Source: Paragonimus skrjabini miyazakii
Lineage: Eukaryota > Platyhelminthes > Trematoda > Plagiorchiida > Troglotrematidae
Assembly: GCA_014338405.1 (NCBI GenBank)
Contig: JTDE01021170.1
Coordinates: forward strand, 1 to 64,000
Reading direction: 5' to 3'
DNA: 64,000 nucleotides
Below, in pieces: positions 9,531-22,561 of this stretch; within the stretch, counting starts at the first letter, position 1; every line of letters starts with the position of its first letter. Made by a program: the position numbers and the translations under genes. The notes under the pieces are model-generated. The model made no database searches, was not told the origin of the DNA, and worked only from the letters and a program-made list of their open reading frames with translations.

Positions 9531-12500
9531 AAAAACATTGCGACTTTAGAAGCCTACGAGAGAGCTAGTGCTTTAAGACATGGCGCAGTAAAAACAGACT
9601 AGATCAGATCTCGCTAAAAATCACAGACCATCGAATCAAACTGCTGCCAAACAAAGTCAGCTCGACAGTTGGTATTCAAAACGGTGGCACGAATAAAAGA
9701 GGAAACCACTAGCACGTTTCACCACTTAGTCAACAAAAAAGTGGTCAGCTGATATTCACAAACGCCCAATCCATATTCTGAAATTTCGCTGAACGGAGAA
9801 CATGTAATGACCGAAATAATGATAACACAAGGCGGAAGCAATAGCGATCATGGCTCCTAAAACCCAGCTCACACATAACAACTGTACAAAAGTGAAATTA
9901 AAATGCAAACTAAACGAGCTTCTGCTTCTAAACACAACGTGAAATATTGTTTTACAAATAAGTCTAGTGTGGGGAACAAGAAACAAATGGCATCAAGTTA
10001 CCATCTAAAAAACAGTGTACTCTGGTCTGTATCATTTGGCACCTGACCAATAGAAACTATTACCTCACGTATACTGGCCTAATTGAAACACTGTGATTAA
10101 CAAACAAACACGAAGGGAGCGTTTCACATTGTACACTGGACCCAGGGCGCCACGCCGTAGATGATCAAATAAGGAAGATTGTAGGTATTCGGAATTGTTG
10201 CAATCTAGTTAGGTCGTTCTGATTTGTGCGTTTAAAAGCAGTGTTCACACTCTGGAGCTGTCATGAACGAGCACATACTCGCAACCCAAACGATAGTTCG
10301 ATTTTGTCCTACGCACAAAACTGGATTAATAGCCAGTACCTGGAGCGTGCCTCGCTCATGTTCCCAACTATATCGAAGTCGTGTTCATCTTTTAGCAAAG
10401 GTCAATCATACATATTTTCGCGTGTATCAGAGATAAAATGGAAAACAAACAGCCATCTCCACAGAAGTGCACTGGATGATGACGTTGTCTCAAGTATCTT
10501 CATGGTTTAAGCTCGGATCGCACAGTTAAGCGCGCGTCCAGTCCAAGGTAAGAAGTTAGCCGCTGTACGCAGTGGCTACAAGGCTCCAGATTTTCAATAA
10601 ACGCGCTTAACATAACCTTCAATGCCATTATCTTTTAAAAGGATTCTAACGTGGTCCGGGAAAAAAGATCAAAGCGTTTCAGGTTATCATAATTGTGGTT
10701 AATCACATCGAATATACGCAAGACTAGTGATGCCTTATTCGGGCTAAATCAATCAGACACACCTTCTCGAAAAATATGTGGTGCTAATTCAAAAGACACA
10801 AAGGCACCGTTGTAAAGTCAACACTTTTACAGGGCCGCGAAAAGTCACAGTACTTAATCACGTTATCCAAAGACAGTACCTGTAGCCATAACCGAAAATC
10901 ATGCGTGCTAGTACTCTCAAGCTGTGTCGTGTCAGGTCATGGCCGATGTTATTTGAAGCCTACTTTATTTGCATGAAAATCCCTCCGGTGTATTTGTTAG
11001 TGTGTCTCTGCGTAAATTACGACTGGATTAGGCATGTCAATTAATCGTTCAAATGGAATAATAGAAAATCCTAGGCAAAGATGTTTAACTCTATGAGTCA
11101 AAAACGGTACGTTAGCAAGACTGAGCCGTGTTGTGTCCAGGGAAAAGGGTGTAGGCTGAGTTATCTGAGTGCTTCTGGTTGAAGGTACTGCACTTCTAGG
11201 AAGTAATATTCACAAGAGCCATCATCCGCTGGTATGCGATTAGGTGACAAATAGGAGCAATCCAAATATTCGACTCTGTCTGTAGGAGACTTCGGAATTC
11301 CAAAAGTGTGGCTAGTGCACGTCAAGGATTGTCAGAATGAACGAAGCTCAATATTTTATCAGCTAACTCTTATTAACATGCGACTTCATTGTTTTTGGGT
11401 CGAAGGACAGCAACCGAGATGTAACTCCACCCAAGGCATAGATTAGCTCGGACATACAGAAGTGAACATTGACAACAGTGATTGTGAAACATACAGCTGA
11501 CCTTTAGACTGTCTGAAAACTGGAGGTGAACATAAAGAGGTGGCCCAATCATCATTAACCGATTCCTATTTGGAAACCTTAAAGATATTGACTGGCCATT
11601 GAGGTTTCGGCGATGTGTTCAAAGCTGACGTTACGAATACCTCTGATTGGATAGTGTCTGGTTGAATAAAGAACTTAGACAAATACTTGAAATCCATTAG
11701 ACTGACAGGCATACTCAATGATGGTTGTGACCGAAGCGTGACTCAATGTTTCTGATAAAGTCGAAAAGCAATGGTAGCATCTACCGCCTAAAGGCGTCGT
11801 CCGCCGAAGGTGCTAAATGAAGGCTCGGAACGTTATGTTGACGCAATTTTTTAACTTCAAGGTTTTAGACTCTGAACCCGAATCCCACACTGGTCACTAA
11901 ACGTTTGATTTCCGCTTAGCTCAGCATAAGTGAACACAGAACGACGTGGCACGTAACAGACCGGTAGCTGTGGGACGTGTTTCAGACAGGCAAGCACGCC
12001 CAGTGGTCAGCACTGTCTGCCTGTCTCAAAGACAGCAGACACGCCATTGACTAAAACACGCCACCAAGTCCCCCATTACGGCTGAGAGCGGTCTCAGGCA
12101 CAGATTTCACACCAAACAAAATTCTGTACTTAATGTGGTTGCCCTCCTGAATGTACAAGAATGAATAGACTTTCTATAGGAAAAGTCTCAACAAGAAACT
12201 GATCTGATTAGTCATTCCATAACCAGCTATAAAGAATTCGGTCGCCAGGGAATGTATTCAGCCATATTACTGTGTAAACGTAGACAAGTCTAACTAATAC
12301 GGAACTATCGTGCATAACAATCTGCAAAACCTACACTGAGAAGACGATCAAAACCGTCCATACAACATCAAGAAATCCAGATACCAGGCTTTTGGATAAG
12401 TTCATATATAAACCCGCTGTCATATGAAGGCAACGCAGGATTACTAGTTCCATTCTAACCAACCTAGTCAATTATAGTCACAGTGAATTCAGACATTGCC

Positions 12501-12925
12501 TGCGAGTTGGTTTAAGACGTTGGACGTTCATAGTAAAATTACGAAATATCGCACTGTCAGAATCAACGGCAGTTTGAATAAGGTTGGAAAGCCAAAATTT
12601 GTGTTCACAGAAGACTTTCGTTCAAGTATTCAAGTTTCCACGGTCAACGGTTGCCGACAAAAATGAAGCGGTAACATAGTGAAAACGTATGTATTCCCAC
12701 AATGAATCAATATGTAAAGACAACAGATTGGAGACACTATTATTTTCATGTTTTCCGTGCTGCATTTGGTCAACATATAGCAAACTAAAAACGGTTGTTC
12801 GTCACAATTTTACCTGTAGTATACCTTCAAGTTGAACATTAGTCATATTTGACCACAGTCTTCGCATTCAGATACACAGTCTAGGCAGCTTCTTTTGAAA
12901 AAAAGCAGTAGACTCGAGTTTTGAT
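9531..12925. other. Intron sequence without recognisable features
   Basis: This is the middle of the intron between exons C and D. No ORF above background, no retroelement motif and no strong repeat was seen. The plus ORF at 10226-10510 has no family features. Old unrecognised repeats are likely. Confidence 0.45.
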
Positions 12926-13150
12926 CGCGTTAGCGCTCGCCAGTAGTAAATAATCCTGTCACGCTCGGCATTATAATTCTGGCCACGCTTTTATGAGGCA
13001 ACTGTGTTGATCACTGCGCCACTGATCTCATGCTAGGCAAGACTGATTCACCGTATCTGAACGCTCAATCACTTCCGCTTGTGAGTACTGATCAGTTTGT
13101 CTAGTCGTCTGGATAGAAGGCATAGTAACTGTCTGTAAACTCCAATCGAT
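12926..13150 (-). mobile_element. tRNA-derived SINE, copy 1
   Basis: The plus sequence aligns by eye along about 200 bases with 44735-44995, including the blocks TCTGGCCACGCTTTTATGAG, GCGCCACTGA, GCTTGTGAGTA..GATCAG and CAGTTACT/TAGTAACTGTCTG. Read on the minus strand, TGGCGCAGTGATCAACAC (13021-13004) fits a tRNA/Pol III A box. The B-box position about 40 bases further on is degraded here but clearer in copy 2. This points to a tRNA-derived SINE transcribed leftward. It is intronic in the SxIP gene. Confidence 0.55.
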
Positions 13151-13897
13151 AACCCCGCGATTAGGACTGAGGAGGCTGGTCGAAATCTCTCATCCCTAAC
13201 AAGAGGGAAACCCGAGTCTATTAAAACGCGCTGGTTGGAATGTCTATCTGAATGTGGAGAATCCAATCAAAACTGAACGGTATTCAGCCTGAAATTAATT
13301 AAATCCCAGCTACCTAAAAAGACTCCAGTGTATTGCGTAAGTACGGTTGAGCAGTCGGGTTAGCAATCCCCGTCCACATAGATAACGCTTAACAATGTTT
13401 TTAACACCTTTTCCTTATCTAGCGTTACAGTTATAAGTCCGTAGCGGAATTATTAACCTATACGCATAGTGTAGATTAACACAGTTCGACCAGTTGATCT
13501 GGTTCAAGCTGGTAGCGATAGAGTACTTCATATGTGAACGTTTAGGTCAGAAAATCTGGTCATCTTATGTGAAATTAAGAAGATATTCATGCAACCAACC
13601 TGCTCACAGACATAATGACTGCAGTTCAACTTCTGACTACACCTAGAATATGCACTATCAACGACCTTAAAAGAAATAGAATAACAATCCAGTGTTACTT
13701 TTCAAAATGAGCTTACTGAAGTATTTGAGTAGCGAAACATGCAAACAAGTGTGCATGATGTTCAGCTTGATACACGACCTTTTTTGACTGCTCATGTACT
13801 GTGCTATTTTCGTAAACAGCCCCAGGTCCCGTAAACATCTACATCGATGTTGGAAAAAAGATGATGGACAACTGAACGGAATTGAATAGAAACGTAC

Positions 13898-14524
13898 TGC
13901 GAATTAGTATCCTGAGTAGCAACGCACCGATCAGGAATAACGAATCCACATGGCCCCAGGCTATGTTCAAGTGATTTGATGTTGTTATTGTTTCGAACTG
14001 TGATGTCCAATGCGGCAGCTGTAGCGCCTCCACTGGAGGATTCCAGCTTTGGAGTAATTCTGTGCTCCGGCGCTGGCTGACGAGTGGGTTGGTGAGAGTC
14101 TTCAACCGGCAAAACACTGGCACGAACCTCCGTTTTTGAAAACGTCGATGTTCTTATGTGGCTCGTGTCAGTCGTTGCTGGATCCCTGGCCTGCAGCCCA
14201 CATCCGACGGATATAGGTGTTTTGAAGGTGGACGTTGTTACAGTCGGGGTTGTGTTGGTGGCAGAATCGGTATTGGTAATTGTTGAAACCACTGTGTTGG
14301 TCAGAGGTAGATTTCGCTTGTCCACCACGCCCACCGATTGAGGTGATGTCAATGTTGACGTGTGTTCAAGTGATACTGGAACAAACGGTGAGACCACAGT
14401 CGGCTTGATACCCATCAAGTAAGTGGGTTTTGTCGGTGAGGAGGGAGAAACTTTGGGAGCAGAGGTGGATATGTTTGCGGTAGCTGAACCATATAGAGTC
14501 GAAGAGGGTGTGTACAGCAGTGAC
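13898..14524 (-). CDS. Internal exon C of the SxIP-rich gene
   Basis: The exon is bounded by an acceptor (TTCGGTTAG, AG at 14526-14525) and, most plausibly, a GTACGT donor starting at 13897. At 627 bases it carries one base in and two bases out, so it fits both the two-base end of exon B (AA+G) and the one-base start of exon D (CA+T). The product is Thr/Ser/Val/Pro-rich and low-complexity (LLYTPSSTLYGSATANISTS, then many Thr-Ser pairs), with no domain. The open frame continues past the chosen donor to 13804, so a donor further in cannot be excluded. The plus ORF at 14156-14341 is a shadow. Confidence 0.75.
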
Positions 14525-15299
14525 CTAACCGAAGAAAGAAAAACCACGATAAAATTAACATTGCACAACTAATGTTAAATAGCATCCGGAGAGCAAAAAC
14601 GAATTGAGAAACTTGTCAGTGAATGAGGTAAGGAATGACGGATAGGGAACCCAGTGGAAATTTCCTGTGCCCAAGAATGATCAAAAGCTTACTTATAAGT
14701 AGTATGGTATATATTTAAAAATTTGTGTTCTATGTAAATACACAAGCAGAAAGGAACATGTGTCGGCACTTCTGATCGAGAGGACCAAAGCAAATAAAAT
14801 GACTATAACGTACGTAAAGCAGCTAAACAGAAGAATTTGTGACAGATGAACATTATTTTATTGAGGTGTAGGTTGTAACCGGTCGGTTAAACGTACGAAT
14901 TGTAATGGAGCGCAGCGTGTGACGAGTATGCGGTTAACCGGAGGTGAACACACATTCGAGTTCTATGCGAACACGCTGCCCCGACGTGTTTTCATTCTGC
15001 CTGCATTAACACTGATGTGAACGGGTTCTGTTAAACTTTGTAGTTTGGACGAATATGTCGTGATTTTCTGATTCTCGACAAACTTCAAAGCTTAAAGAAA
15101 TTCACATAAGAACAAAGCAGTGGAAGTGAGACAGGTGTGGCTCATGAGAATATTCATTTTCATGCTTAACAAACTAACAGGTGAATTGAAGAACAACTTT
15201 GATACATACTGTGCACATAAGGCCACGTTTTGAGCATTGCGACTTAGACCAACAGGTTAAGGGAATGACTCACGAATAAGGATGAAAGGTTGACTAATG
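14525..15299. other. Intron sequence, nothing recognised
   Basis: This is the start of the 7.7-kb intron between exons B and C as read on the minus strand. No motif was found apart from possible extreme decay of the adjoining Penelope-like element near 15200-15300. Confidence 0.45.
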
Positions 15300-16396
15300 T
15301 GTTTCCTTGAAGTGTTGTATACGTGATACATCCCTATGGTGGACGTAACACGCACAATGAATTTTGTTGTAAAGTGGATTGATACTGTTCAGGAGACCAT
15401 AGAGCCAAATAAAACTCCGATGGAAATCACTTCAGGGTACGCCCTATCAGTCAGGTAGCGCACTGGATTTCTGTTTTGTTTTAGGGGTACGAAACTGTGA
15501 AAGTTTGTGAACTGACCTGTCCATGCATTTCTACGATGAATTCTGAGTTGAATAATTCCGTCTATTCGTCAACGCAAACGAACATCTAGGAAGGATATCT
15601 CGTTTCCAGTCCCCTCCTCCAGTGTAAACTTAATTGACCGATGGGGGCGATTGAATATATCGAGTACTGTGTGCATATTAGTATCCGNNNNNNNNNNNNN
15701 NNNNNNNNNNNNNNNNNNNNNNNNNNNNNNNNNNNNNNNNNNNNNNNNNNNNNNNNNNNNNNNNNNNNNNNNNNNNNNNNNNNNNNNTACGATAAATATA
15801 TCGTCTACGTATAGATGGTATTGACTGAACTGACTGATAGTGGATTGAAACGCAATGCGTGCAAGTTTTCCCACGAATACATCGGCCAGGAGAGGTCCGA
15901 GTGGAGATCCCATTGCTACGCCATCCGTTTTCTGATAGAGCACACCGATGAACAGCAATTGTACATCAAATGTGCAACGGAGCAGAAGCTCTTTCAATGT
16001 TAATGGTAGTAAACCAATATCGATTCCGGTCTCAGACACGTAGTCACAAATAAAATTGACGGTTTACAGCAGCGGCGCGTTCGTGAATAACGACACTACA
16101 TCAAATGAGCATGATTCCTGTGAATTTACGTTAACGTTCTGTATGCATTCGACAAATTCAGACTGAGCGAGGCAATCAGTTTTCGGACGAGTTCAAGCAG
16201 TTTCACTAACCACTGTCGTTGAGTGGCAAGGCGAATTCATCATATCAAGTATTAGAATAACCGGCATACCAGGTTTGTGGACTTTTGGTAGTCCATAGTG
16301 ACGGTGTATGGGAGAACCCTGTGAACGTAGTTGTTCATAAGTCGCAGGGGTTATCAGCTTTTCATCCTTTAATGACTTAATACACTTAGTGATCAT
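15300..16396 (-). mobile_element. Penelope-like element reverse transcriptase, decayed
   Basis: Reading leftward from 16396: CIKSLKDEKLITPATYEQLR, then HYGLPKVHKPGMPV and MMNSPCHST (the Penelope YGLPKVHKP..PLRPI..M.NSP block). Next come SCSFDVVSLFTNAPLL (SFDVVSLFTNVPL block), a TAA stop, YQKTDGVAMGSPLGPLLADV and YHLYVDDIFIV with the catalytic YVDD. After the N gap follow DTNMHTVLDIFN, FTLEEGTGNEISFLDV, and in a shifted frame WTGQFTNFHSFVPL and LTDRAYP. This is the order of the Penelope-clade RT palm and thumb. Stops and frameshifts make it a pseudogene. The N-terminal piece is not upstream on this strand but inverted, at 16389-16600. The GIY-YIG domain is not recognised. It is intronic and on the host-gene strand. 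Confidence 0.85.
15688..15787. other. Assembly gap, 100 N
   Basis: An exactly 100-base N run, a nominal placeholder. It falls inside the Penelope-like RT just after YVDDIFIV. The conserved spacing to the following block suggests only a few bases are really missing. Confidence 0.95.
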
Positions 16397-16600
16397 GGAT
16401 TCGTTGAAGATGCTTCAACAGAATCCCGATATCCTTCTCAATAGATTAGAAAAAGGAACTGGAATCGTCATCCTGAATAGAAACGATTACATCGAGAAAT
16501 TGAAATATATTTTTGCAGACCAGACCAAGTTTCCTAAAGTTGCCAACGAAAGGGACAAAACCGAGTATGCCGGACAACAGACAAATAACATGAATTCACA
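16389..16600 (+). mobile_element. Inverted N-terminal segment of the Penelope-like RT
   Basis: The plus strand reads LKMLQQNPDILLNRLEKGTG, then VILNRNDYIEKLKYIFADQT, then KFPKVANERDKTE. This is the Penelope pattern (N..I.I.RPDKG.GVV..NR..Y..K...IL.D..KF......D.T) that normally sits immediately upstream of the ITKCIKSLK...YGLPKVHKP block. Here that block starts at 16396 but on the opposite strand. The two halves therefore meet head to head at the short palindrome TGATCA (16391-16396). Open frame continues to 16658 but its last residues match nothing known to me. Confidence 0.75.
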
Positions 16601-16660
16601 GAAATCACGCTCACTAGATATGAGTTTTCCATATGTGAAAGAACGCGGTCGTAAATAGAC

Positions 16661-19600
16661 TGAAGCAGTCTGTCGTGCAATGAATCGAAGTTAGTAAATC
16701 CTTTCTAATGTTCATTAGGAAACAACGTATAAAGGATTTGATATTTCAAACATGTGTTTCACGGGGTGCTTAGAATAATTTATTATGGGTTCACGTCTAT
16801 TCATTGAAAATACCACTTTTTATTATTCTCCCCACCTGATTAGATGGAACGAATCTACGATCCATTCGACGCCACATGGTGCAGTCATGCACAGCCGCTG
16901 TCAAAGTCGTGTCAATTGCTCTCTTTTTGATGGGAAGCTTTCCACATCCGCTTGTGAGACAGACCTTCGGAACCTTAAGGTAGGTAATTTTAGCCACTCG
17001 ACAAATTGTGCAGTCACGGCTAAAAATGTACCTGGAATGTTGAAACTGGACCTACCGACATTGAAGCTTAGAAGGAGTACAGTTGGAAAAAGGTTGGTAG
17101 GTGGCATTTTATATCCCCTAAAAAAGCTAGTTCAATGGCTCAGAGAAACATCAGTCTTAAAACAATCACCAGACTTGTCACTTTCATCTTGGAGACACCG
17201 GAAGACTTACACATTGATATTGTTGACGTGCTCACTAGCAGTAACTCGAAAGCTAGTGATCATTTTCTCGTTCAGTCTGCTGATAGAAATGGATTGTAGA
17301 TTGTTAACCATTGGATTTACTCTATTCTATGGAAGCCAACTTAACGTAAATCAATCAAGTTAACTTGAAGGCCAATTGGCAAGGCCACAGCTGCAAAACC
17401 GGATGATTTCATCACGATGGAATAGACTTTGTACGATGAGCTGAAATACCAACTTGTTGGAAACAAGTAGCTCCGATAATAGTGCGCTTGCTGCATCTAA
17501 GAGTGTTCTTTCTGTCGGTGGTTCGAATTCAATCAGAACACTGATTTTTTACAACAGTTTCTTTTAGAAATAGGTCCAAATTCGTCTTTCAGGTCGTAAG
17601 GTACGAGAAAAATCCGGTAAGAAGTTTCACGGACATTATACTATTTGTGGTATATTCGTATTCTTTTCAAGTAGTGCTAAACTTATCGAATCAAACATGA
17701 AAACTCTGGGTTTGAAGCTCTGGTTTCTTCCTGTTATAACGCATAGTTGTTTTTGCGTTCACCGAACCGGAAGTTTATACTCACTCCATCAGAGATACAG
17801 ACAATACCTTCACCAGAAAAGAGAATGTCTTCCAGAATTACGGGCTGCCGGAGTATTTTTGCTCGAACCCACAGCACAGAATTTAGTCGTTTTTACCAAT
17901 CAATTTCCTTTAAAACTAACGCGCGAACAAACATTTGTGCAGCTTGATTTTTTAGTAGCACAATCGTCTACTCAGAACTTTGCCAAACTAACTTGCAGGT
18001 GAATACCTGAGTTTACCGAACTAACTGCAAATAAGGTGTACCGTTCTGAAGGTCGTTAACCGTTATAGTCTGTCCAAAGAACGAATGAGAAACAGCTGCT
18101 TTAAACGCATTAACGTCATAATCGTTACCGCTCCATTTGTCCAGATCAAATTTTGCTATCGATTGACCAGTGTGTATAATATGACCTGCTGCATAAAACC
18201 TAAACAAGCAGGTGAACACAACCTAATCGCAGAATACGCCAACAGTCTGATAACTGAAGCCTAGACCAACGGGTTATCCTTATTTACACAATGTGAACAG
18301 TGCTAGATGGGCTTCGAACCTAATCATGGTTGGAAAAGGTCTTTGTCAAACTGCCCTGAACTCATTGCAGTGTGGTATATGGTTCTCCTCGCTTTCCATC
18401 AAACTGACTTCGTTTTTATCAAGCATTTGAATATGCACACATTCGCCTTCATTTGTGCAAAGCCGGGTCCCTAAAAATGGCCTGTGACAAGCGCACGGCG
18501 TCAGATAGTAAATATAAACATTTGGATGTAAAGGATGAAAAAAAAGGTGCTTGACTGAAGTTCGATGAATCTGCGCACACTGGCATTCCGGGCCTGGCCG
18601 ATTTCGAACGAATCCTCTGCAGTCTGTCCTTTATAAAAACCCTAAGTTCAGATTGGTGTGTTCTGCCTATGGGTTTCAGTGTGTTCAACATATTGTCGGC
18701 AACGCAGTAATTGTTAGGTGGTGTTTATGAACAACTCGTAATGAGTAAACCACAACTGTCAACAGTTCGCGTCGATAATTTATCATCTTAACGTGGTTCG
18801 CTGTCTGATGTTGCAATGCACACTGTATTCACTTAACTACACAAATCCGCTGTGATACCGAGACCTCAAACCTTGTGCAGGAAGCGCGTTGACGGAGCTG
18901 ATCATGTTGATTAAACCAATGTACACAAACCAGAATGGGTTTAAAACAACTCTATTTGATTACAATTGTTCAGCTGAAAATTTTCAAACGTCCAGTTTTC
19001 ACTACAACTAAAGACGTTACCTTGAAAACCGTTATCAAACAAATTTCTAGAAACAATAAACCGTGGGCAAACATTTGGCCCTAAAAAATCCTTCCAAGGA
19101 CAGTACATGCACTGACTGACAGTCGTCACGGAGAAATGTGAAACTTCATCAAAACATTGTGAGCCAAAAATTCAAACGATAACCTTTCCCGACAGTTTCG
19201 TCGATACTGCATAAGAAGTGTACGACACAGTATTAAAAACAGATTTTAGTTAGGTTTCCATGAAGCATCTGTTTAGTCAGCTGTGCTCACTTAAGTACGA
19301 TCCAAAATTCAGAGGAACACTGTGCAAATGTGTTGGGAAGTTAACATTACCAAAGTTTCATATCCAGTTCATAGGACTAGTGTGAATAAGACTTACCATA
19401 ATGGAAAATGCCTCTCAGGCACATCGACTGCGAAATGATTGAACGACAGCACTTGATTCTGAAATCACGATTATAAAGTTTAACGCTACGGGAAAAGTTT
19501 TGTTCTTAAACGATCTAAGTCAAGGATGAGTTGTCCATACGGAAAATGTGCCCGGATTGAACTGGCCGCGAGGAAGTGTCTGCAGAATCCGATGTACATT

Positions 19601-22219
19601 AGAAATTTTGCAAATCAGAAACACTACTACCAGCGCCTTGCTGACTGATTTATTCTTTCCTAAACATTATTCAGAAAACAAATCGACTAATGTTTGTGTT
19701 TCATTACACACTTGCCAATTCGTACACCTATATTTACCCCCCATTCAGGATCAGTGAGCTCATTGACAACAACCCATTCTTATCTGGAACTTTTTAATTC
19801 CACAATTGCGGAGCTACAGCTGTTGGGATTGTGAGTAACAACACTAACACCGCTGCGGAAAAATTATTTTTTTTTTTAAAGCAGTAGTTTATAAGGTGAA
19901 ACCCTCTCATTCCTCATGTGAACAGCTGAGCGTTACAAGATTCTTTGTGTGAATAAGATAGAAACATCTGAATGAAAGATAGCGCAGACCAATGCATTCG
20001 TTGGATAAAAAACGATTGTGTTGGTTAGTCAATTTCGGAAACTATTACACAACGCTGGATTTTGGCTGGCGATAGAAACAACCCGCTCTCATCCACAAAC
20101 TATCGTGAAAACCAGATTGGTGAAAGAGCTTGGATATTCTATATTAAACAGACTTGCCCGCGGCAATACACATGGTATGTTTCGATGATGACCGCCATTT
20201 CTTAAAGATTACTGGTAGCCCACTATCTGACTTTTGCGTGAACTGATTGCAAGAAAAAGTTCGAAAATAACTCAGCACAGACTTATGTGTCCATCAGTTT
20301 AACGTGCCGTTAATCGCCAATTCGTCCCATCATTTGATAAGCCTATCTCTATTGCATGAGTGAAGTGATGATATTGATCCAAACTTCTCCCTTCAAGATT
20401 CGTACATTTCTGAAGTATTTCAACCAGAATACTATTCGAAAAAATAGAAAGAATCGAACAGCGTATTGTCTCATGATATTTACTCACAAGTCTACATCCC
20501 AAGCCGACTGGTATTATACCGTAGACCCATGAAAACAGACAACCAGTGAGTAAATGAAAACTACAATTTACAGATTATGACCCAGACTTTCGCCCACTAA
20601 AGTGAAATGTGTTTTTATTACTTCGACTTTTCCTAGGAACGTTTAGTTATCATTGTAGACTTGTATTGGGAAAATGTGGTTGTCAATGGCGCAAACACAA
20701 TTCACTGAAGACGATTGAAATAACATACGCCGAATTAGTGTGTAGACAGTGAAATTATTTCGCGTTTCCGAGAGATAAGGCTTTCGTTTTCCTTTAGAAC
20801 TATCATTTGGCTAACCGGCATGCCTCTGAGTCTCATTATGTCCAAATGATACCGGACACCAGGTGCGTATTTGGAACCGCCTGTGGTTCACTAGCCCACT
20901 TCAAGTTGACAAGTGTTCACCAACTATACGCAAGATAAAACATTCATTCCCGCAATTCATATTTTTCTACTGACCCTCTCCAACTATGTGGTAACTACCT
21001 TACGAGAAACTCACGTACTCGACAAATGGTGTGTTCGACCAGTATTTAGTAACCTTCTTCTGAAACATCAGGGGTACTGCTTTCTTCGATGATAAACTGA
21101 CAATATCTTGCCCCAAGGTGCTGCAGCAGGGGAACTGTTCACCGGAAGACTCTCCCGTATTTTGATCAACAACACAGCAGTATCGGATTTACTAAAATGT
21201 CTTCATGCGATTACCACACGATTATTTGGTGAGGGTTCATCATTCACTTCTCAACGATGCCCTGTGTAATAATACCGTATACAACTGTTTCAGGAGGACA
21301 TTTCGATCAGACCTACAAAACATAGTCGTGTACATATTTGCGAACAGGTTCGAGTGAACTTTCGTTCCGTGACATCTCCATTTGCTAGTAGTATATCCGT
21401 GAGTGGAGCGGTGTCAAACGCGTTACATAATTCAGCACTTGAGAGTTTACCTGACTCTTATTCAGCTAGACCCTGCGGAGTTATAGTTGTTGCGAGCCAT
21501 CATAATCTTTAACTTCCAACCAGGAGACAAAAATCCCTAGTTCGCATAGTCTTCTAAAGGAAGTGAACGACTGGCAGCTACTGGTCAGCTATTTCGGACA
21601 TCAAACACTTTAGTATAGATCACGCAGAAGTAGGACCTACAGTAGACCAGCGAGCAACACACGGAACCGTACAGTTCTGGATGCACTGGAATCGAACAAG
21701 AATAGAATTAAGACCTGAGAAGACAACATATCGAAGATGTTGGAACAAAACCGTTAGAAGACGAACACTGGTAGATTCCGTATTGGCTCATCAGTACCAA
21801 ATAACCAATAACACGAGAAACTTCCAAATTAACTTCTGCAGTACTTAGGGGGGATATGAACAAAGAAGCCAACAACAGCAAAAACGTAACGAGGATGATC
21901 GTTCCGCAAACATACAGTGGTGAAACGAGGACTTCAGCCTCAAGACAAAGGTAATAACCGTAAATTGTTGAGTGGTCGTTCTAATTCCCTTCAAAGAAAA
22001 ACATTGGAGACGAACAAAGTAGGTCTTTGCCAATGAGAGTTTCAATGTATCGTGAACTAATGTGAAAATGTAAACGAGATAAACTTGTCTCACTGCCCAC
22101 AGTAATAGCGGAGAGGAATGATTCCAAAGTTTCCGAGTCATAATGTCCCCCAATATGTCGTGAGAACAAAGAAACAGAGGCAGCCAATATGAAAGGGAAT
22201 GAGTTAACGAATGACTTAC
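16661..22219. other. Intron sequence, no recognisable features
   Basis: This is the remaining part of the intron between exons B and C. The plus ORF at 16785-17363 and nearby readings are open but motif-free. A SDHFLV stretch in another frame near 17260 hints at a very old LINE endonuclease, too weak to call. A poly-T run is at 19868-19879. No exon with good borders was found. Confidence 0.4.
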
Positions 22220-22561
22220 TTCAGATATCGATCATCACATTCCGTCAAATCAACTTCAGCCTCACCGGCAGCCGCGGTATCGAGCATCACGTCGGTCGAG
22301 ATGAGTTCAGGTTTTTGGAAAGGTGGTCGGTCAACGCGGGTTGAATCCCCACTCGGAATGTTAGAAAACTCAGAAGATAGGTTGGTGGTATTATGGCTGC
22401 TAGGCAGCACCGATGTGTTTTGTGTTGACGGGTGCTCTACCTTTTGTGACAACTCAGATTTGCATGTCAGCAGTTCTGGGGTTTCATCTTCCACCAAATC
22501 AGCCTGACTGCTTGCTTTGGCGCCTTTTTTCTTCGAGAAAACTCGCTTTATGCGTCGGAGT
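22220..22561 (-). CDS. Internal exon B of the SxIP-rich gene, with a basic segment
   Basis: The acceptor is TGTTTTAG (AG at 22563-22562) and the donor GTAAGT starts at 22219. The 342 bases carry one base in and two out, joining exon A (TC+A) and exon C (AA+G). The first 15 residues are strongly basic (LRRIKRVFSKKKGAKASS), followed by an acidic ADLVEDETPELL stretch. The order Leu-Arg...Phe-Ser-x-Lys-Lys-Gly-x-Lys, Ser-rich, then acidic with Thr-Pro resembles, from memory, the LRSSFxKAFSxKKGxK segment of neuron navigator proteins. That match is short and needs a profile search. A further SxIP (FSNIPSGDS) lies in the middle. The plus ORF at 22211-22507 is a shadow. Confidence 0.8.

Noticed and set aside
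17150..17300. Possible LINE endonuclease end (SDHFLV in one frame)
   Set aside because: A single short match with no second motif and stops nearby; too weak to annotate.
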